From NCBI GenBank assembly GCA_023250955.1, contig JAHEZQ010000014.1:32080-96079 (forward strand): a DNA stretch of 64,000 bases, in the 5' to 3' direction. Every line of letters begins with the position of its first letter. Positions within the stretch are counted from its first letter, which is position 1. The notes beneath the pieces were generated by a model. That model ran no database searches. It had not been told where the DNA came from and saw only the letters and a list, made by a program, of their open reading frames with translations. Source of the stretch: Melioribacter sp. GTDB lineage: Bacteria > Bacteroidota > Ignavibacteria > Ignavibacteriales > Melioribacteraceae. Below are positions 17,761 to 26,713 of this stretch, in pieces. The position numbers were made by a program, and so were the translations under genes.

Positions 17761-19329
17761 ATGGATTTATTGGTTTCTGTAATCGGTCTGACATTAATAA
17801 CTTACTTTGTTATTCTGCTTGGAGCGACACGCCTTGCAATTAAGAAAGGATTTAATGCTGTTGTAATGTTTTTGTGTGCTCTTTTTGTACCTCCCGTTGC
17901 TGTTGTACTTGTACTTTTTATTTATGGTAAAAAAGAAGTTGAACGTAATGAAAAAGATACTTTTACCAATATTATATGGGAAGTTACACAGCCATTTATT
18001 GATCTTGCACATACATCTCGTGCATTACTCGGTTTGAACATTTCCTACATTCTTGAAGGACTAACTTACTTTGGTGTTGTAGGACTTCTTGCAATTTATT
18101 TTAACGATTACATAAAACTAGATGACATCCGTGCGGGAAATATGGTTGGCGTTCTTACTGCGGGGATTACGTTGAGTATGTTGTTCCTTGGTGCTACTGT
18201 TGATATTGTCGGTGTCCGCAAAGCTTTGCTGTACGCACTTTCGTTCATGTTTTTTGGAAGGATACTTTTATCAACTGCTCCGCATCTTGGCGCACCGGGA
18301 CTATGGGGTTCCAGTCACATCTTTGCTATGCTTGGAATACTTGGAATAGTAATTGGTTACGGAATGTACCAACCGGCTGCTTATGCTGCAGTTAAAAAAT
18401 TTACAAATGAAAATACCGCTGCAATGGGTTATGCAATGTTGTATGCATTGATGAACCTTGGCGGCTTCTTACCTGGATTAATTTCACCTCCGGTAAGAAG
18501 AGCTACAAGCATTCTTGGTGTGTTCTGGGTTTATGTTGGACTTACTGTTGCCGGAATTGCTGTCGTTTATTTTATAATGACAAAGAAAGCCGTAGCTAAA
18601 GCAATCGAAATAGCTTCTAAAGAAAAAAATATTGATCAGAAGGAAGATGAAGATGAACTTGCTAAAATGACCGCAAAGGAAAAACTAAAATTCTACTTGA
18701 AGAACTTTCCGTTAAAAGATAAACGCTTTTTGTATTTCATTTTTGCTTTGATACCCGTACAGACTTTGTTTGCTCACAATTGGTTGACGATCCCACAATA
18801 TACAAGCAGAGCTTTTGGGGGATTTGTAAAAGATAATTTTGAATTCTTTGTTAATCTAAATCCGATTTTGATTTTTATTCTAACTCCGATGATCGCAGCA
18901 CTTACATCGAAAAAGAATGCATACACAATGATGATCATCGGAACTTTTGTAATGGCTTCGCCGACTTTTATTCTTGCATTGGGACCGAACATAAACACAC
19001 TTATTGCTTACATAATTATTATGACAATCGGTGAAGCGATGTGGCAGCCGAGATTTTTGCAGTGGGTTGCAGAAATTGCACCGAAGAATATGACCGGCAT
19101 CTATATGGGTATCGGACAATTTCCGTGGTTCCTTACAAAAGTTGTTACAAGTATTTACTCCGGCTGGTTCTTGATGCATTATTGTCCTTCGCCGGAACAA
19201 ACACCATCTGTACCAATGAACACGGAATTTATGTGGCTCATTTACGGATTCATTGCAATTATGTCTCCGTTCTTATTAATCTTAGCACGTAAATGGATGA
19301 TGAAGGGATTTAAGGAAAAGCATAGTTGA
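17761..19329 (+). CDS. MFS transporter, POT-like
   Basis: A 522-residue transporter with about 13-14 hydrophobic segments. The region LGLNISYILEGLTYFGVVGLL resembles the first helix of the proton-dependent oligopeptide (POT/PTR) branch of the major facilitator superfamily, and a charged cytoplasmic loop (about 280-315) divides two halves. An extra hydrophobic N-terminal hairpin (about 1-60) precedes the MFS core, which is unusual. The substrate cannot be deduced. The ATG at 17761 has an AGGTG site upstream. It is the last gene before a repeat-containing spacer. Confidence 0.75.
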   Translation: MDLLVSVIGLTLITYFVILLGATRLAIKKGFNAVVMFLCALFVPPVAVVLVLFIYGKKEVERNEKDTFTNIIWEVTQPFIDLAHTSRALLGLNISYILEGLTYFGVVGLLAIYFNDYIKLDDIRAGNMVGVLTAGITLSMLFLGATVDIVGVRKALLYALSFMFFGRILLSTAPHLGAPGLWGSSHIFAMLGILGIVIGYGMYQPAAYAAVKKFTNENTAAMGYAMLYALMNLGGFLPGLISPPVRRATSILGVFWVYVGLTVAGIAVVYFIMTKKAVAKAIEIASKEKNIDQKEDEDELAKMTAKEKLKFYLKNFPLKDKRFLYFIFALIPVQTLFAHNWLTIPQYTSRAFGGFVKDNFEFFVNLNPILIFILTPMIAALTSKKNAYTMMIIGTFVMASPTFILALGPNINTLIAYIIIMTIGEAMWQPRFLQWVAEIAPKNMTGIYMGIGQFPWFLTKVVTSIYSGWFLMHYCPSPEQTPSVPMNTEFMWLIYGFIAIMSPFLLILARKWMMKGFKEKHS

Positions 19330-19364
19330 CAGTTTGCAGAATGAAGTAAACAGTAGGTAGTAAG

Positions 19365-19435
19365 TTGTTATTGCGAGCGGAGCGAAGCAATCTCTAGGTT
19401 AGATTGCTTCGTCACTGCGTTCCTCGCAATGACAG
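19365..19435. repeat. Dispersed palindromic repeat with ATTGCGAG / CTCGCAAT arms
   Basis: An inverted repeat in the 257-base spacer after the transporter gene. Outer arms ATTGCGAG (19370-19377) and CTCGCAAT (19423-19430) pair, extended outward with G-T wobbles, and inner arms CGAAGCAATCT (19384-19394) and AGATTGCTTCG (19401-19411) form a second stem. Near-identical sequences occur as mobile palindromes in many unrelated bacterial genomes, which is general knowledge. The spacer otherwise holds only AT-rich sequence and no gene that I can support. Confidence 0.75.
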
Positions 19436-19586
19436 TTGGTAATTTATCTTTGCACAAAAGAAAATTTAATCTAAGTTGTTCTGGGTTTTGTACGCTACTT
19501 ACTCGATTGTTCCCAAAATAAAATTTTTAATAGTAGATATTTAACAACAATCATTATATGTATTGAAAGAATTATCTAGCTAAAAA

Positions 19587-20495
19587 ATGAATAATAATGG
19601 AAAATATTTAGAAAGATTAGTCAGCCAAGTTGAAAAATATTTTCTTCAAGAAAACTTTGAAGTAAAAACAAATGAAAGAGTTTTTAATGAAGATGGTATT
19701 CCGATTGCCGAATTTGATATTGAAATACGAGGTAAACTTGGGACCACTGAAATTAAGTGGTTAATTGAATGTCGTGATCGTCCTTCGCAAGGCCCAGCTC
19801 CTGTGTCTTGGATAGAGCAACTTGTTGGAAGAAAAAGTAGATTTAATTTTAATAAAGTCACAGCAGTTTCATCAACTGGTTTCGCAAAAGGTGTGAAAGA
19901 ATTTGCTGATAATGAAGATGTTGAGTTAAGAACAGTTAAGGAACTCTCATTAGAAGATATTAAAAGTTGGTGTGGTCTTTCAGAAATGATTCTTTTTAAA
20001 GACAGTGGTGGATTATATCACGTTGATATTTTTATAAATAAATCTACTGACAAAAAAATATTAAATGAAGTTAAACCTCTCTTCGATTTACATCCAGATC
20101 AAAATATTTTGTTTAATGAAAAAGATAAAAAATATAATCGTCCTATAGATCTTTTCCAATCTGTAGTTAACAAGAACAAACATCTTTATGAGAATATTAT
20201 TATTGGAGAGCGTAAACCTATTAATATGCAGCTTGATATAACCGATGAATATCCTTTTTTTATTAAAACAAAATTTGGGGAAGCAAGAATTGATGCACTA
20301 TTGTGCAATGGATATATCATTAGAACCGAAGAAAGAGTCCCTATCGACAAAATTGTTGAATATTCTAATGACGGGAAAGAAAAAATATCGCAATTAGCAA
20401 CTATTCGATTTTCTGTTGATGATAGTCAATTTGAACTAAATGCACATAAAATAAAAGCGGACGGTAGAACTATTATCTCAGTGAATAAAATATAA
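19587..20495 (+). CDS. Mrr-like restriction endonuclease-fold protein
   Basis: A 302-residue protein whose first 130 residues look like the Mrr/restriction-endonuclease-like fold: KYLERLVSQVEKYF helix, AEFDIEIRG strand with D44, then KWLIECRDRP with E61 and R63, followed by WIEQLVGRKSRF and a VTAVSSTGFAKGVKEFA segment typical of Mrr nucleases. The catalytic lysine of the D-(D/E)xK motif appears as arginine. The remaining 170 residues are unrecognised. No methylase or specificity gene is next to it. It may be a type IV restriction or a DNA-repair-type nuclease, or inactive. Its isolated position after a palindromic repeat suggests acquisition. Confidence 0.65.
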   Translation: MNNNGKYLERLVSQVEKYFLQENFEVKTNERVFNEDGIPIAEFDIEIRGKLGTTEIKWLIECRDRPSQGPAPVSWIEQLVGRKSRFNFNKVTAVSSTGFAKGVKEFADNEDVELRTVKELSLEDIKSWCGLSEMILFKDSGGLYHVDIFINKSTDKKILNEVKPLFDLHPDQNILFNEKDKKYNRPIDLFQSVVNKNKHLYENIIIGERKPINMQLDITDEYPFFIKTKFGEARIDALLCNGYIIRTEERVPIDKIVEYSNDGKEKISQLATIRFSVDDSQFELNAHKIKADGRTIISVNKI

Positions 20496-20553
20496 TAAAA
20501 ATAGTAGCTATACAAAAAATGTTTCAACAGCGACCACTTCTTGACCGAAAATC

Positions 20554-20591
20554 AAGAAGAGAGGACTAAGGAGTAGAAATCCTCTCTTCTT
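20554..20591. terminator. Hairpin terminator between convergent genes
   Basis: AAGAAGAGAGGA at 20554-20565 and TCCTCTCTTCTT at 20580-20591 form a perfect 12-bp stem with a 14-base loop. It lies between the Mrr-like gene and the end of the convergent type IX-secreted protein gene. A short T-run follows only on the minus strand (GATTTTCGG), so it best serves the minus-strand gene. Confidence 0.65.
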
Positions 20592-20606
20592 CATCAATGT
20601 GTGGGA

Positions 20607-23600
20607 TTATTTAATAAGCATCATTTTTCTAATAAGGTTTACTCTGTTGCCAAACAACTGATAGAAATAAATTCCAGAAGACAAATTATTCCCGTCGAAT
20701 GTAACTTTGTAATTTCCAACAGAAAAGTCTCTTTCTGCAAGAACACTTACTGTTTGTCCTATCGCATTGAAAACTTTCACAACATAGTAACCGTTAATAG
20801 GAATTCTAAAATCAATTACAGTTGTTGGATTAAATGGATTAGGATAATTCTGAATGAGCTCGAACTTTGTAGGAATTCCATTCCCGTAATCGTTTACAAT
20901 ATCAGTCACACCGGTATTGATCGAAGTTCCGGCAACTTCTTTGCCGTCGTTAATTTTGTAACTTGTCTTGATTGAACCGCCATTTACTAAAGTGCCGTTC
21001 TTGGTTTTTAGTGTAATACTTCCAGCAGTAAAATCATCTTTCATTAATTTGTTGGAAGCAAAAATAAACTTGGCTTGTCCGGGTGAAACTAGACTTGCTT
21101 TTGTTATTGTATTGGAAGAATTGATTCCTGCACTAAAAGATTCATAACTAAATTTTGTAGGATCATATTCTACCGTAACTTCCAGGCTTCGAACATTATC
21201 AGCATTTTTAATATTTAAAGGAAGTACAACACTTTTGTTATTTATAACCGGATTTTCAATTGATAAATATGCATTTGTTAAAGGAAGAAGTATTGAAAGG
21301 GAATAACTCCAATCACCAAATGTACTATATAGTATTACACCAACAGCATCTGCGAGCGTTATATTGCCGTTGTGGTCAACGTCAGCATTTAATAGTGCTT
21401 GTCCATGCAATGGAAAAACGTTAAATACATGATTGATAATTGCAACTGCATCATTGAAATTCACATTAAAGTTTTCATCAACATCACCAAATGCTATTGA
21501 TGTACTCTGCGATGTTATATTTATTGTCCCTGGATTGATTGCAGAAAATAATGCCGGAGTGTTTGAATTATTACTCAGCCAATAAGATGGTAAACTTGTA
21601 ATATGGGTAGATCCGTTTGAATTGGAGATGACATCAAAAGTTAAATTAAATAAAATTCCATCTGTTGAGATTAAATTATAACCGGTTGCGGTGAAATCAA
21701 ATTGTCCCGCGGTAGTTGAGTATCCTGTAAATGTCCATCCCATTAATGTAAATAATGCACCGACAGAATTACTTCGATATGAAAGTTTTGTAGGATCAAA
21801 AATGATTTTACCTTGAAGAATATATTGAGGAATATTTGCATCGGTTCCGAAATGAACACTTATCGGAATTGTTATACTAGCTCCTGCATTTGCTGAACAT
21901 GATCCGATTATAATATAAGTGCTGTTATCAATAGCAAAGTTTGCTGTGATATTTTTATTCCCATCCATCGTAACACTTAATGGATTATTAGAACCGGTTG
22001 CATCACCGCTCCATCCTGTAAATATGAAACCTGCAGAAGGTGTTGCTGTTAATTGTACTGTTGAACTATGATTGTAATTTGCTTGATCTGGATTTTTAGT
22101 TACAGTTCCATGCACAGAAGTAATTGTTAGCGTATAAGTATTTATAGTAAAACTTGTCGAGATCGTATGATTCGCTGTTACATTATTAAATATATAGCTT
22201 GAAACAGCACCAACAGAAATACCATCAACAAGAACATCAGCAATATGATAATCTAAATTAGGTGTAATTGTAAATGTCTGGCTGCTTCCTGAATTAACAT
22301 TAACAGAACCGGTTGGTGAAATCACTCCGCCTGCACCTGCTGATGCAGTGATCGTGTAAGAACTTAATGGAGGTGTTCCAGCTTCCCAATCATCAAGAAT
22401 TGAGATTTGACTAAGTTGGTTGCCATCTTTATAAGTTATGAATCCGGGAGTACCTGAAGTAAGTGTAGTTGTATTTGCTACACTCAAAACAGTAATACCG
22501 TTTACTTTTGCATAGATGGTTCCACCATCAAGAACAGCTTCTATTAAATCACCATTTACTAAAGATGATGGTCCTGTTGCAAGTTGACCTCTATCAATTC
22601 CATTTGAGTACCAATAAATATATACAGTACTTCCAACTCCCGGAGGTCCCCAACCAACCATAATAGCTTGATCAGAACCGCCTAATAAAACCAAACCAAC
22701 TTCGCCATCTTTCTGAACAACTCTTTCTCTTGCATATTGACTTGTAGACAGAAATGATCCCGCACCGGCACCTTGCCAATAATAAATGCCTTCACCAACT
22801 GCACTAATAACATGATGAGATGATAGGATTGAATAACCAGGATATCCTGGGGAAGTTGTCTGTCGCCAATTACCATTTATTAAGAAAGGCGATTCATTTG
22901 CACGATCGAAATCATCAAATGCAATAACATCTAATAGTAAAAAGTTTGCTTTTATATTTTTATTTCCATTCATAGTAACAGTTAATGGATTTGTAGAACC
23001 TGTTGCATCACCACTCCATCCCAAGAAATGATAACCGATATCTGCAGTTGCTGTTAATGTTACATTCGTTCCACTACTGTAAGTAGCTTGATCGGGATCT
23101 TTTATAACAGTTCCGTTTATTGCTGTAATTGTTAAAGTATTATTTACGTTTATAGTACTAGTAAAATCTTGTCCAGTAATATTTGAGTTGATTGGACCAG
23201 TGATAGATCGGGTAAGGGGAGACATAGTATGTCCTGAAAGAGTAGGAGTTAAAAGAACAGAAGTAGCACCTGAGGTAACATTACTTATTGTATAGTCACC
23301 ATTAATATCAGTAGTAGCGTTGCCGCTAAAACCACCGCTAGCTGTAATGAGAACACCATTTAAGCCAAGGCCGCCTTCAGTAATATTACCGCTTATAGAA
23401 TATGAGCTTGATGCCGGAGTACCAGCTTCCCAATCGTCAAAGATTGCACCGCCTTGATAAAACTCAAATCCCGGTTTACCAGAAGTTAGGGAAGTAGTGT
23501 TCGGTACACTGTGAACGATGGCACCGTTAATCTTTACATAAATGATTCCACCATCAAGAACTGCTTCAATAATATCTCCATCGTGAATTATAGATGATAC

Positions 23601-25019
23601 ATGTGCCAGTTCTCCTTGATGCGAACCGTTCAAATACCAATAGATATATAAAGTGCCTGTATTCCACGAAACATTTAATGCTTGATTATTTCCACCGAGA
23701 AGAATTAGTCCAACTTGTCCGTTTGCATTAACAACTCTTGCTCTTGCAAATTGTCTTGTGTTATCAAAAGTACCAATGCCATTCCAGTAATAAAGAGCTT
23801 CTCCGGAATTTCCTGCAACCTGGTTTCCGGATAAATTAACATTTCCCCAGTTATAAATGTTTTGCCAATTTCCACCGGTTACAAAAGGGGATTCGTTTGG
23901 ACGATTGAAGTCATCAAATGCAATAACATTGAGCGGTAGAAAATTTGCTTTAATATTTTTATTTCCATTCATAGTAACAGTTAATGGATTTGTAGAACCT
24001 GTTGCATCACCACTCCATCCCAAGAAATGATAACCGATATCTGCAGTTGCTGTTAATGTTACATTCGTTCCACTACTGTAAGTAGCTTGATCGGGATCTT
24101 TTATAACTGTTCCGTTTATTGCTGTAATTGTTAAAGTGTTATTTACGTTCAGAGTACTAGTAAAATCCTGTCCTGTAATATTTGAATTGATTGGACCAGT
24201 AATAGATTGGGTAAGAGGAGACATAGTATGTCCGGAAAGAGTAGGGGTTAAAAGAACAGAAGTAGCACCAGATGTAACATTGGTTATAGTATAATTGCCG
24301 TTAACATCAGTAGTAGCATTACCGCTGAAACCGCCACTAGCTGTAATGAGAACGCCATTTAAACCAAGACCACCTTCACTAATATTACCACTGATTGAGT
24401 ATGAACTTGATGCCGGAGTACCGGCTTCCCAATCGTCAAAGATCGCTCCACTCTGATAAAACTCAAATCCTGGTGTACCTGTTGTAATCCCAGTTGTATT
24501 TGCAACGCTGGCAACTTCAATACCGTTAATCTTCGCATAGACTACTCCGTTATCAAGTACTCCTTCTATAATATCTCCATTCTGAATGGTAGAAGATACA
24601 GTGGTTAGATTTCCTTGGTATGATCCTCCGCTATAACGATAAATGTAAAGTGTTCCGCTATTCCATGCTACAACGATAGCATGACCGCTTCCGCCAAGAA
24701 GTATAAGTCCTACTTGACCACTCGCTTGAACAACTCTAGCTTTAGCATATTGTCTCGTATTATCAAATGATCCGGTGCCTTGCCAGTAGTAAAGAGCTTC
24801 ACCGGAATTCCCTGCAACTTGGTTACCAATTAAATTTGCAATTCCTCCGCTGAATGGATTCTGCCAGTTTACACCAATTGTAAAAGGAATTTCATCGGCT
24901 CGATCGAAACCATCGGTTGCAATTATTGTTTGTGAGTTTAATTTCGCACTGATTAAGAAGAGTGTTATAGTAAAAAAAAGCGCAAAATTACTCCGCCTAA
25001 TTGTAGTTATAGGATTCAT
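20607..25019 (-). CDS. Type IX-secreted multidomain protein with cohesin and dockerin domains
   Basis: A 1470-residue secreted protein. A signal sequence (1-30, ending LNSQ) is followed by three copies of a lectin/laminin-G-like module (about 33-200, 366-533, 697-880). The first two copies are each followed by a carboxypeptidase-regulatory-like domain (SISGNITEGGLGLNGV) and an InlB-type repeat (FLGWSGDATGSTNPL). Residues 888-1030 hold two more bacterial repeat domains. Next come a cohesin-like domain (1033-1168), a dockerin-like pair of calcium loops (1177-1232, DVDENFNVNFND and DVDHNGNITLAD), a second cohesin-like domain (1248-1372) and a type IX sorting domain (1385-1470, NYPNPFNPTT). It is probably attached to or released from the cell surface and may bind polysaccharide. 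Domain names are from pattern recognition only. Confidence 0.85.
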   Translation of the reverse strand: MNPITTIRRSNFALFFTITLFLISAKLNSQTIIATDGFDRADEIPFTIGVNWQNPFSGGIANLIGNQVAGNSGEALYYWQGTGSFDNTRQYAKARVVQASGQVGLILLGGSGHAIVVAWNSGTLYIYRYSGGSYQGNLTTVSSTIQNGDIIEGVLDNGVVYAKINGIEVASVANTTGITTGTPGFEFYQSGAIFDDWEAGTPASSSYSISGNISEGGLGLNGVLITASGGFSGNATTDVNGNYTITNVTSGATSVLLTPTLSGHTMSPLTQSITGPINSNITGQDFTSTLNVNNTLTITAINGTVIKDPDQATYSSGTNVTLTATADIGYHFLGWSGDATGSTNPLTVTMNGNKNIKANFLPLNVIAFDDFNRPNESPFVTGGNWQNIYNWGNVNLSGNQVAGNSGEALYYWNGIGTFDNTRQFARARVVNANGQVGLILLGGNNQALNVSWNTGTLYIYWYLNGSHQGELAHVSSIIHDGDIIEAVLDGGIIYVKINGAIVHSVPNTTSLTSGKPGFEFYQGGAIFDDWEAGTPASSSYSISGNITEGGLGLNGVLITASGGFSGNATTDINGDYTISNVTSGATSVLLTPTLSGHTMSPLTRSITGPINSNITGQDFTSTINVNNTLTITAINGTVIKDPDQATYSSGTNVTLTATADIGYHFLGWSGDATGSTNPLTVTMNGNKNIKANFLLLDVIAFDDFDRANESPFLINGNWRQTTSPGYPGYSILSSHHVISAVGEGIYYWQGAGAGSFLSTSQYARERVVQKDGEVGLVLLGGSDQAIMVGWGPPGVGSTVYIYWYSNGIDRGQLATGPSSLVNGDLIEAVLDGGTIYAKVNGITVLSVANTTTLTSGTPGFITYKDGNQLSQISILDDWEAGTPPLSSYTITASAGAGGVISPTGSVNVNSGSSQTFTITPNLDYHIADVLVDGISVGAVSSYIFNNVTANHTISTSFTINTYTLTITSVHGTVTKNPDQANYNHSSTVQLTATPSAGFIFTGWSGDATGSNNPLSVTMDGNKNITANFAIDNSTYIIIGSCSANAGASITIPISVHFGTDANIPQYILQGKIIFDPTKLSYRSNSVGALFTLMGWTFTGYSTTAGQFDFTATGYNLISTDGILFNLTFDVISNSNGSTHITSLPSYWLSNNSNTPALFSAINPGTINITSQSTSIAFGDVDENFNVNFNDAVAIINHVFNVFPLHGQALLNADVDHNGNITLADAVGVILYSTFGDWSYSLSILLPLTNAYLSIENPVINNKSVVLPLNIKNADNVRSLEVTVEYDPTKFSYESFSAGINSSNTITKASLVSPGQAKFIFASNKLMKDDFTAGSITLKTKNGTLVNGGSIKTSYKINDGKEVAGTSINTGVTDIVNDYGNGIPTKFELIQNYPNPFNPTTVIDFRIPINGYYVVKVFNAIGQTVSVLAERDFSVGNYKVTFDGNNLSSGIYFYQLFGNRVNLIRKMMLIK
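22932..24929 (-). repeat. Tandem 999-bp repeat inside the secreted protein gene
   Basis: Two copies of a 333-codon unit (about 24929-23931 and 23930-22932) encode lectin-like, carboxypeptidase-regulatory and InlB-type modules. A landmark sequence, catagtaaca, occurs at 22971 and again at 23970, giving an offset of exactly 999 bases. The segment around it is almost identical for about 200 bases, while the lectin-like part has diverged more. A third, partial copy of the lectin part follows to about 22375. This points to duplication with later partial homogenisation. Confidence 0.9.
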
Positions 25020-25024
25020 TGGTA

Positions 25025-25061
25025 ATTCCCTATTTCGTTTCTAATTTATGCAATAGGGAAT
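25025..25061 (-). promoter_or_regulatory. 5' hairpin covering the ribosome site of the secreted protein gene
   Basis: ATTCCCTATT (25025-25034) and AATAGGGAAT (25052-25061) form a 10-bp stem with a 17-base loop in the leader of the minus-strand gene. On the transcript the 3' arm carries AGGGA, seven bases before the ATG at 25019, so the ribosome site would be paired within the stem. This could limit translation. The rest of the 178-base spacer shows no further feature. Confidence 0.45.
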
Positions 25062-25197
25062 GGGTCAATAAGAGTGCCGATGAAAGATCTATAATTTAGG
25101 TGGAAACCGCTTTTTAGGATAGGCTATCACTGTATTAAAATGAAGATCAGTTCCGTTTTAGAACAGCTTTAGCACAAGAATCTAATAGAAAAATTAA

Positions 25198-26703
25198 TTA
25201 TAAATAAGTTTCTTCTTCTGATAAATCTGGTTCATCTGTGGAGGTAAGCATACTACTAAGCATATCCTTAAACTGTAGACCATATTCAATCCGGTGTTTG
25301 CTAAGCATAGAAAATTCTGAGAGTCCGTGTAGTGCAAACTCCATTAATAATAACTTAGTTTCAAAAGATTCTTTTGGGAAGTATTTTTCAACAAGCTCTT
25401 TTAATCCTGGTATTGAAAGAAGTCTTTTCTGATACTCTTCATTAGAAATATTATGAAAGAGATCAAATAAATTTCCTTTTGAGAACCATGCTATAACTTC
25501 CTGGTAAGGATTTATTTGAGTCTTACGTTTTAATTTATCCGGACTGGGGAAGTAGTTTATAAATTGGGACTTAATGGCTTTACCTATTAATATATGAGCG
25601 ACTTTAACCGGACCTTCTTGCTCGCCTTCATAAACCAATTCTATCTTTCCTGTTATGGATGGGATGATTCCGATCAAATCTGAAATCCTCACTATTGTAC
25701 TTGTTTCATTATTAATTAGAAGTCTTCGTTCAGCAAAACTAACAATGTTCTCTAAAGCAGAAATTGTTAACCGTGCGGAGACCCCGCTCTTGTGATCCAC
25801 AAACTCGCTTTCTCTTGCCTCAAATGCTATCTGCTCTATAAGATTTTTAACCAAATCCGGGATTTTTATTTTGCTTGATTGTTCTTCGGTTAATTTTGAC
25901 TCCTGTTCAGTTATCTTCCTAGAAATAGAAATAGTTTTTGGATAGTGAGTTAATATCTGAGAATCAATTCTATCTTTAAGCGGCGTTACAATTGATCCTC
26001 TATTAGTATAGTCCTCGGGATTTGCCGTGAAGATGAATTGAACATCAAGCGGAAGACGAACTTTGAATCCTCTGATCTGTACATCTTTCTCCTGTAAGAT
26101 ATTAAACAGAGCAACTTGAATCCGTGCTTGCAAATCGGGTAATTCATTGATCACAAAAATTCCTCTGTGAGAACGGGGGATCAATCCGAAGTGGATAACT
26201 CTTTCATCAGAGTAGTGAAGTTTTAATGATGCTGCTTTGATCGGATCAACATCGCCGATGAGGTCAGCTATTGTAACATCCGGCGTTGCTAATTTTTCTG
26301 TGTAGCGTTCACTTCTGTGCATCCATGCAATCGGTGTTTCATCTCCCAACTCAGCAATTATATCTTTTCCAAATCTCGAAAGCGGATTGAATGGATCATC
26401 ATTTAGTTCGGAATCTTTTATAACTGGAATATATTCATCAAGAAGGGTAGTCATCATTCGTGCAATTTTAGTCTTTGCTTGTCCGCGCAAACCAAGTAGT
26501 ATAATATTATGTCGTGATAGTATTGCTGTCTGAATATCTGGAAGAACTGTTTCTTCATAACCGATTATGTTATCAAATGGATTTTTATTTGTCCTTAAAA
26601 TCTCTATAAGATTTTTCCTCATCTCTTCTTTAACCGGAAGAGATTTGTAACCGCTTTTTTTCAATTCACCAAGAGTGGAAATATTTTCCCGATTATTTTT
26701 CAT
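25198..26703 (-). CDS. MoxR/ChlI-type AAA+ ATPase
   Basis: A 501-residue AAA+ ATPase of the magnesium-chelatase/MoxR branch. Numbered from the ATG at 26703, Walker A is GLRGQAKTK (71-79), the Walker B region is GIFVINELPDL with asparagine-glutamate at 186-187 instead of Asp-Glu, sensor 1 is TANPEDY (226-232), and DRID (244-247) lies in the arginine-finger region. The start is chosen because AAAGGAT precedes it by a good distance and it leaves a ten-base gap after the VWA gene; the longer TTG start at 26754 would overlap that gene. It works with the VWA protein next door, probably as a chaperone-like or metal-insertion pair; the client is unknown. Confidence 0.8.
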   Translation of the reverse strand: MKNNRENISTLGELKKSGYKSLPVKEEMRKNLIEILRTNKNPFDNIIGYEETVLPDIQTAILSRHNIILLGLRGQAKTKIARMMTTLLDEYIPVIKDSELNDDPFNPLSRFGKDIIAELGDETPIAWMHRSERYTEKLATPDVTIADLIGDVDPIKAASLKLHYSDERVIHFGLIPRSHRGIFVINELPDLQARIQVALFNILQEKDVQIRGFKVRLPLDVQFIFTANPEDYTNRGSIVTPLKDRIDSQILTHYPKTISISRKITEQESKLTEEQSSKIKIPDLVKNLIEQIAFEARESEFVDHKSGVSARLTISALENIVSFAERRLLINNETSTIVRISDLIGIIPSITGKIELVYEGEQEGPVKVAHILIGKAIKSQFINYFPSPDKLKRKTQINPYQEVIAWFSKGNLFDLFHNISNEEYQKRLLSIPGLKELVEKYFPKESFETKLLLMEFALHGLSEFSMLSKHRIEYGLQFKDMLSSMLTSTDEPDLSEEETYL

Positions 26704-26706
26704 TAT

Positions 26707-26713
26707 ATCCTTT
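26707..26713 (-). promoter_or_regulatory. Ribosome binding site fixing the ATPase start
   Basis: On the minus strand AAAGGAT sits three bases before the ATG at 26703, directly after the stop of the VWA gene. It supports the ATG rather than the upstream TTG at 26754. Confidence 0.6.

Noticed and set aside
20601..20975. Plus-strand frame of 124 codons inside the secreted protein gene
   Set aside because: It lies entirely opposite the C-terminal type IX sorting domain, which is clearly real, and has no recognisable motif.
22932..24929. CRISPR array or tandem satellite
   Set aside because: The repeat period is 999 bases, in frame and coding, so it is a protein domain duplication.
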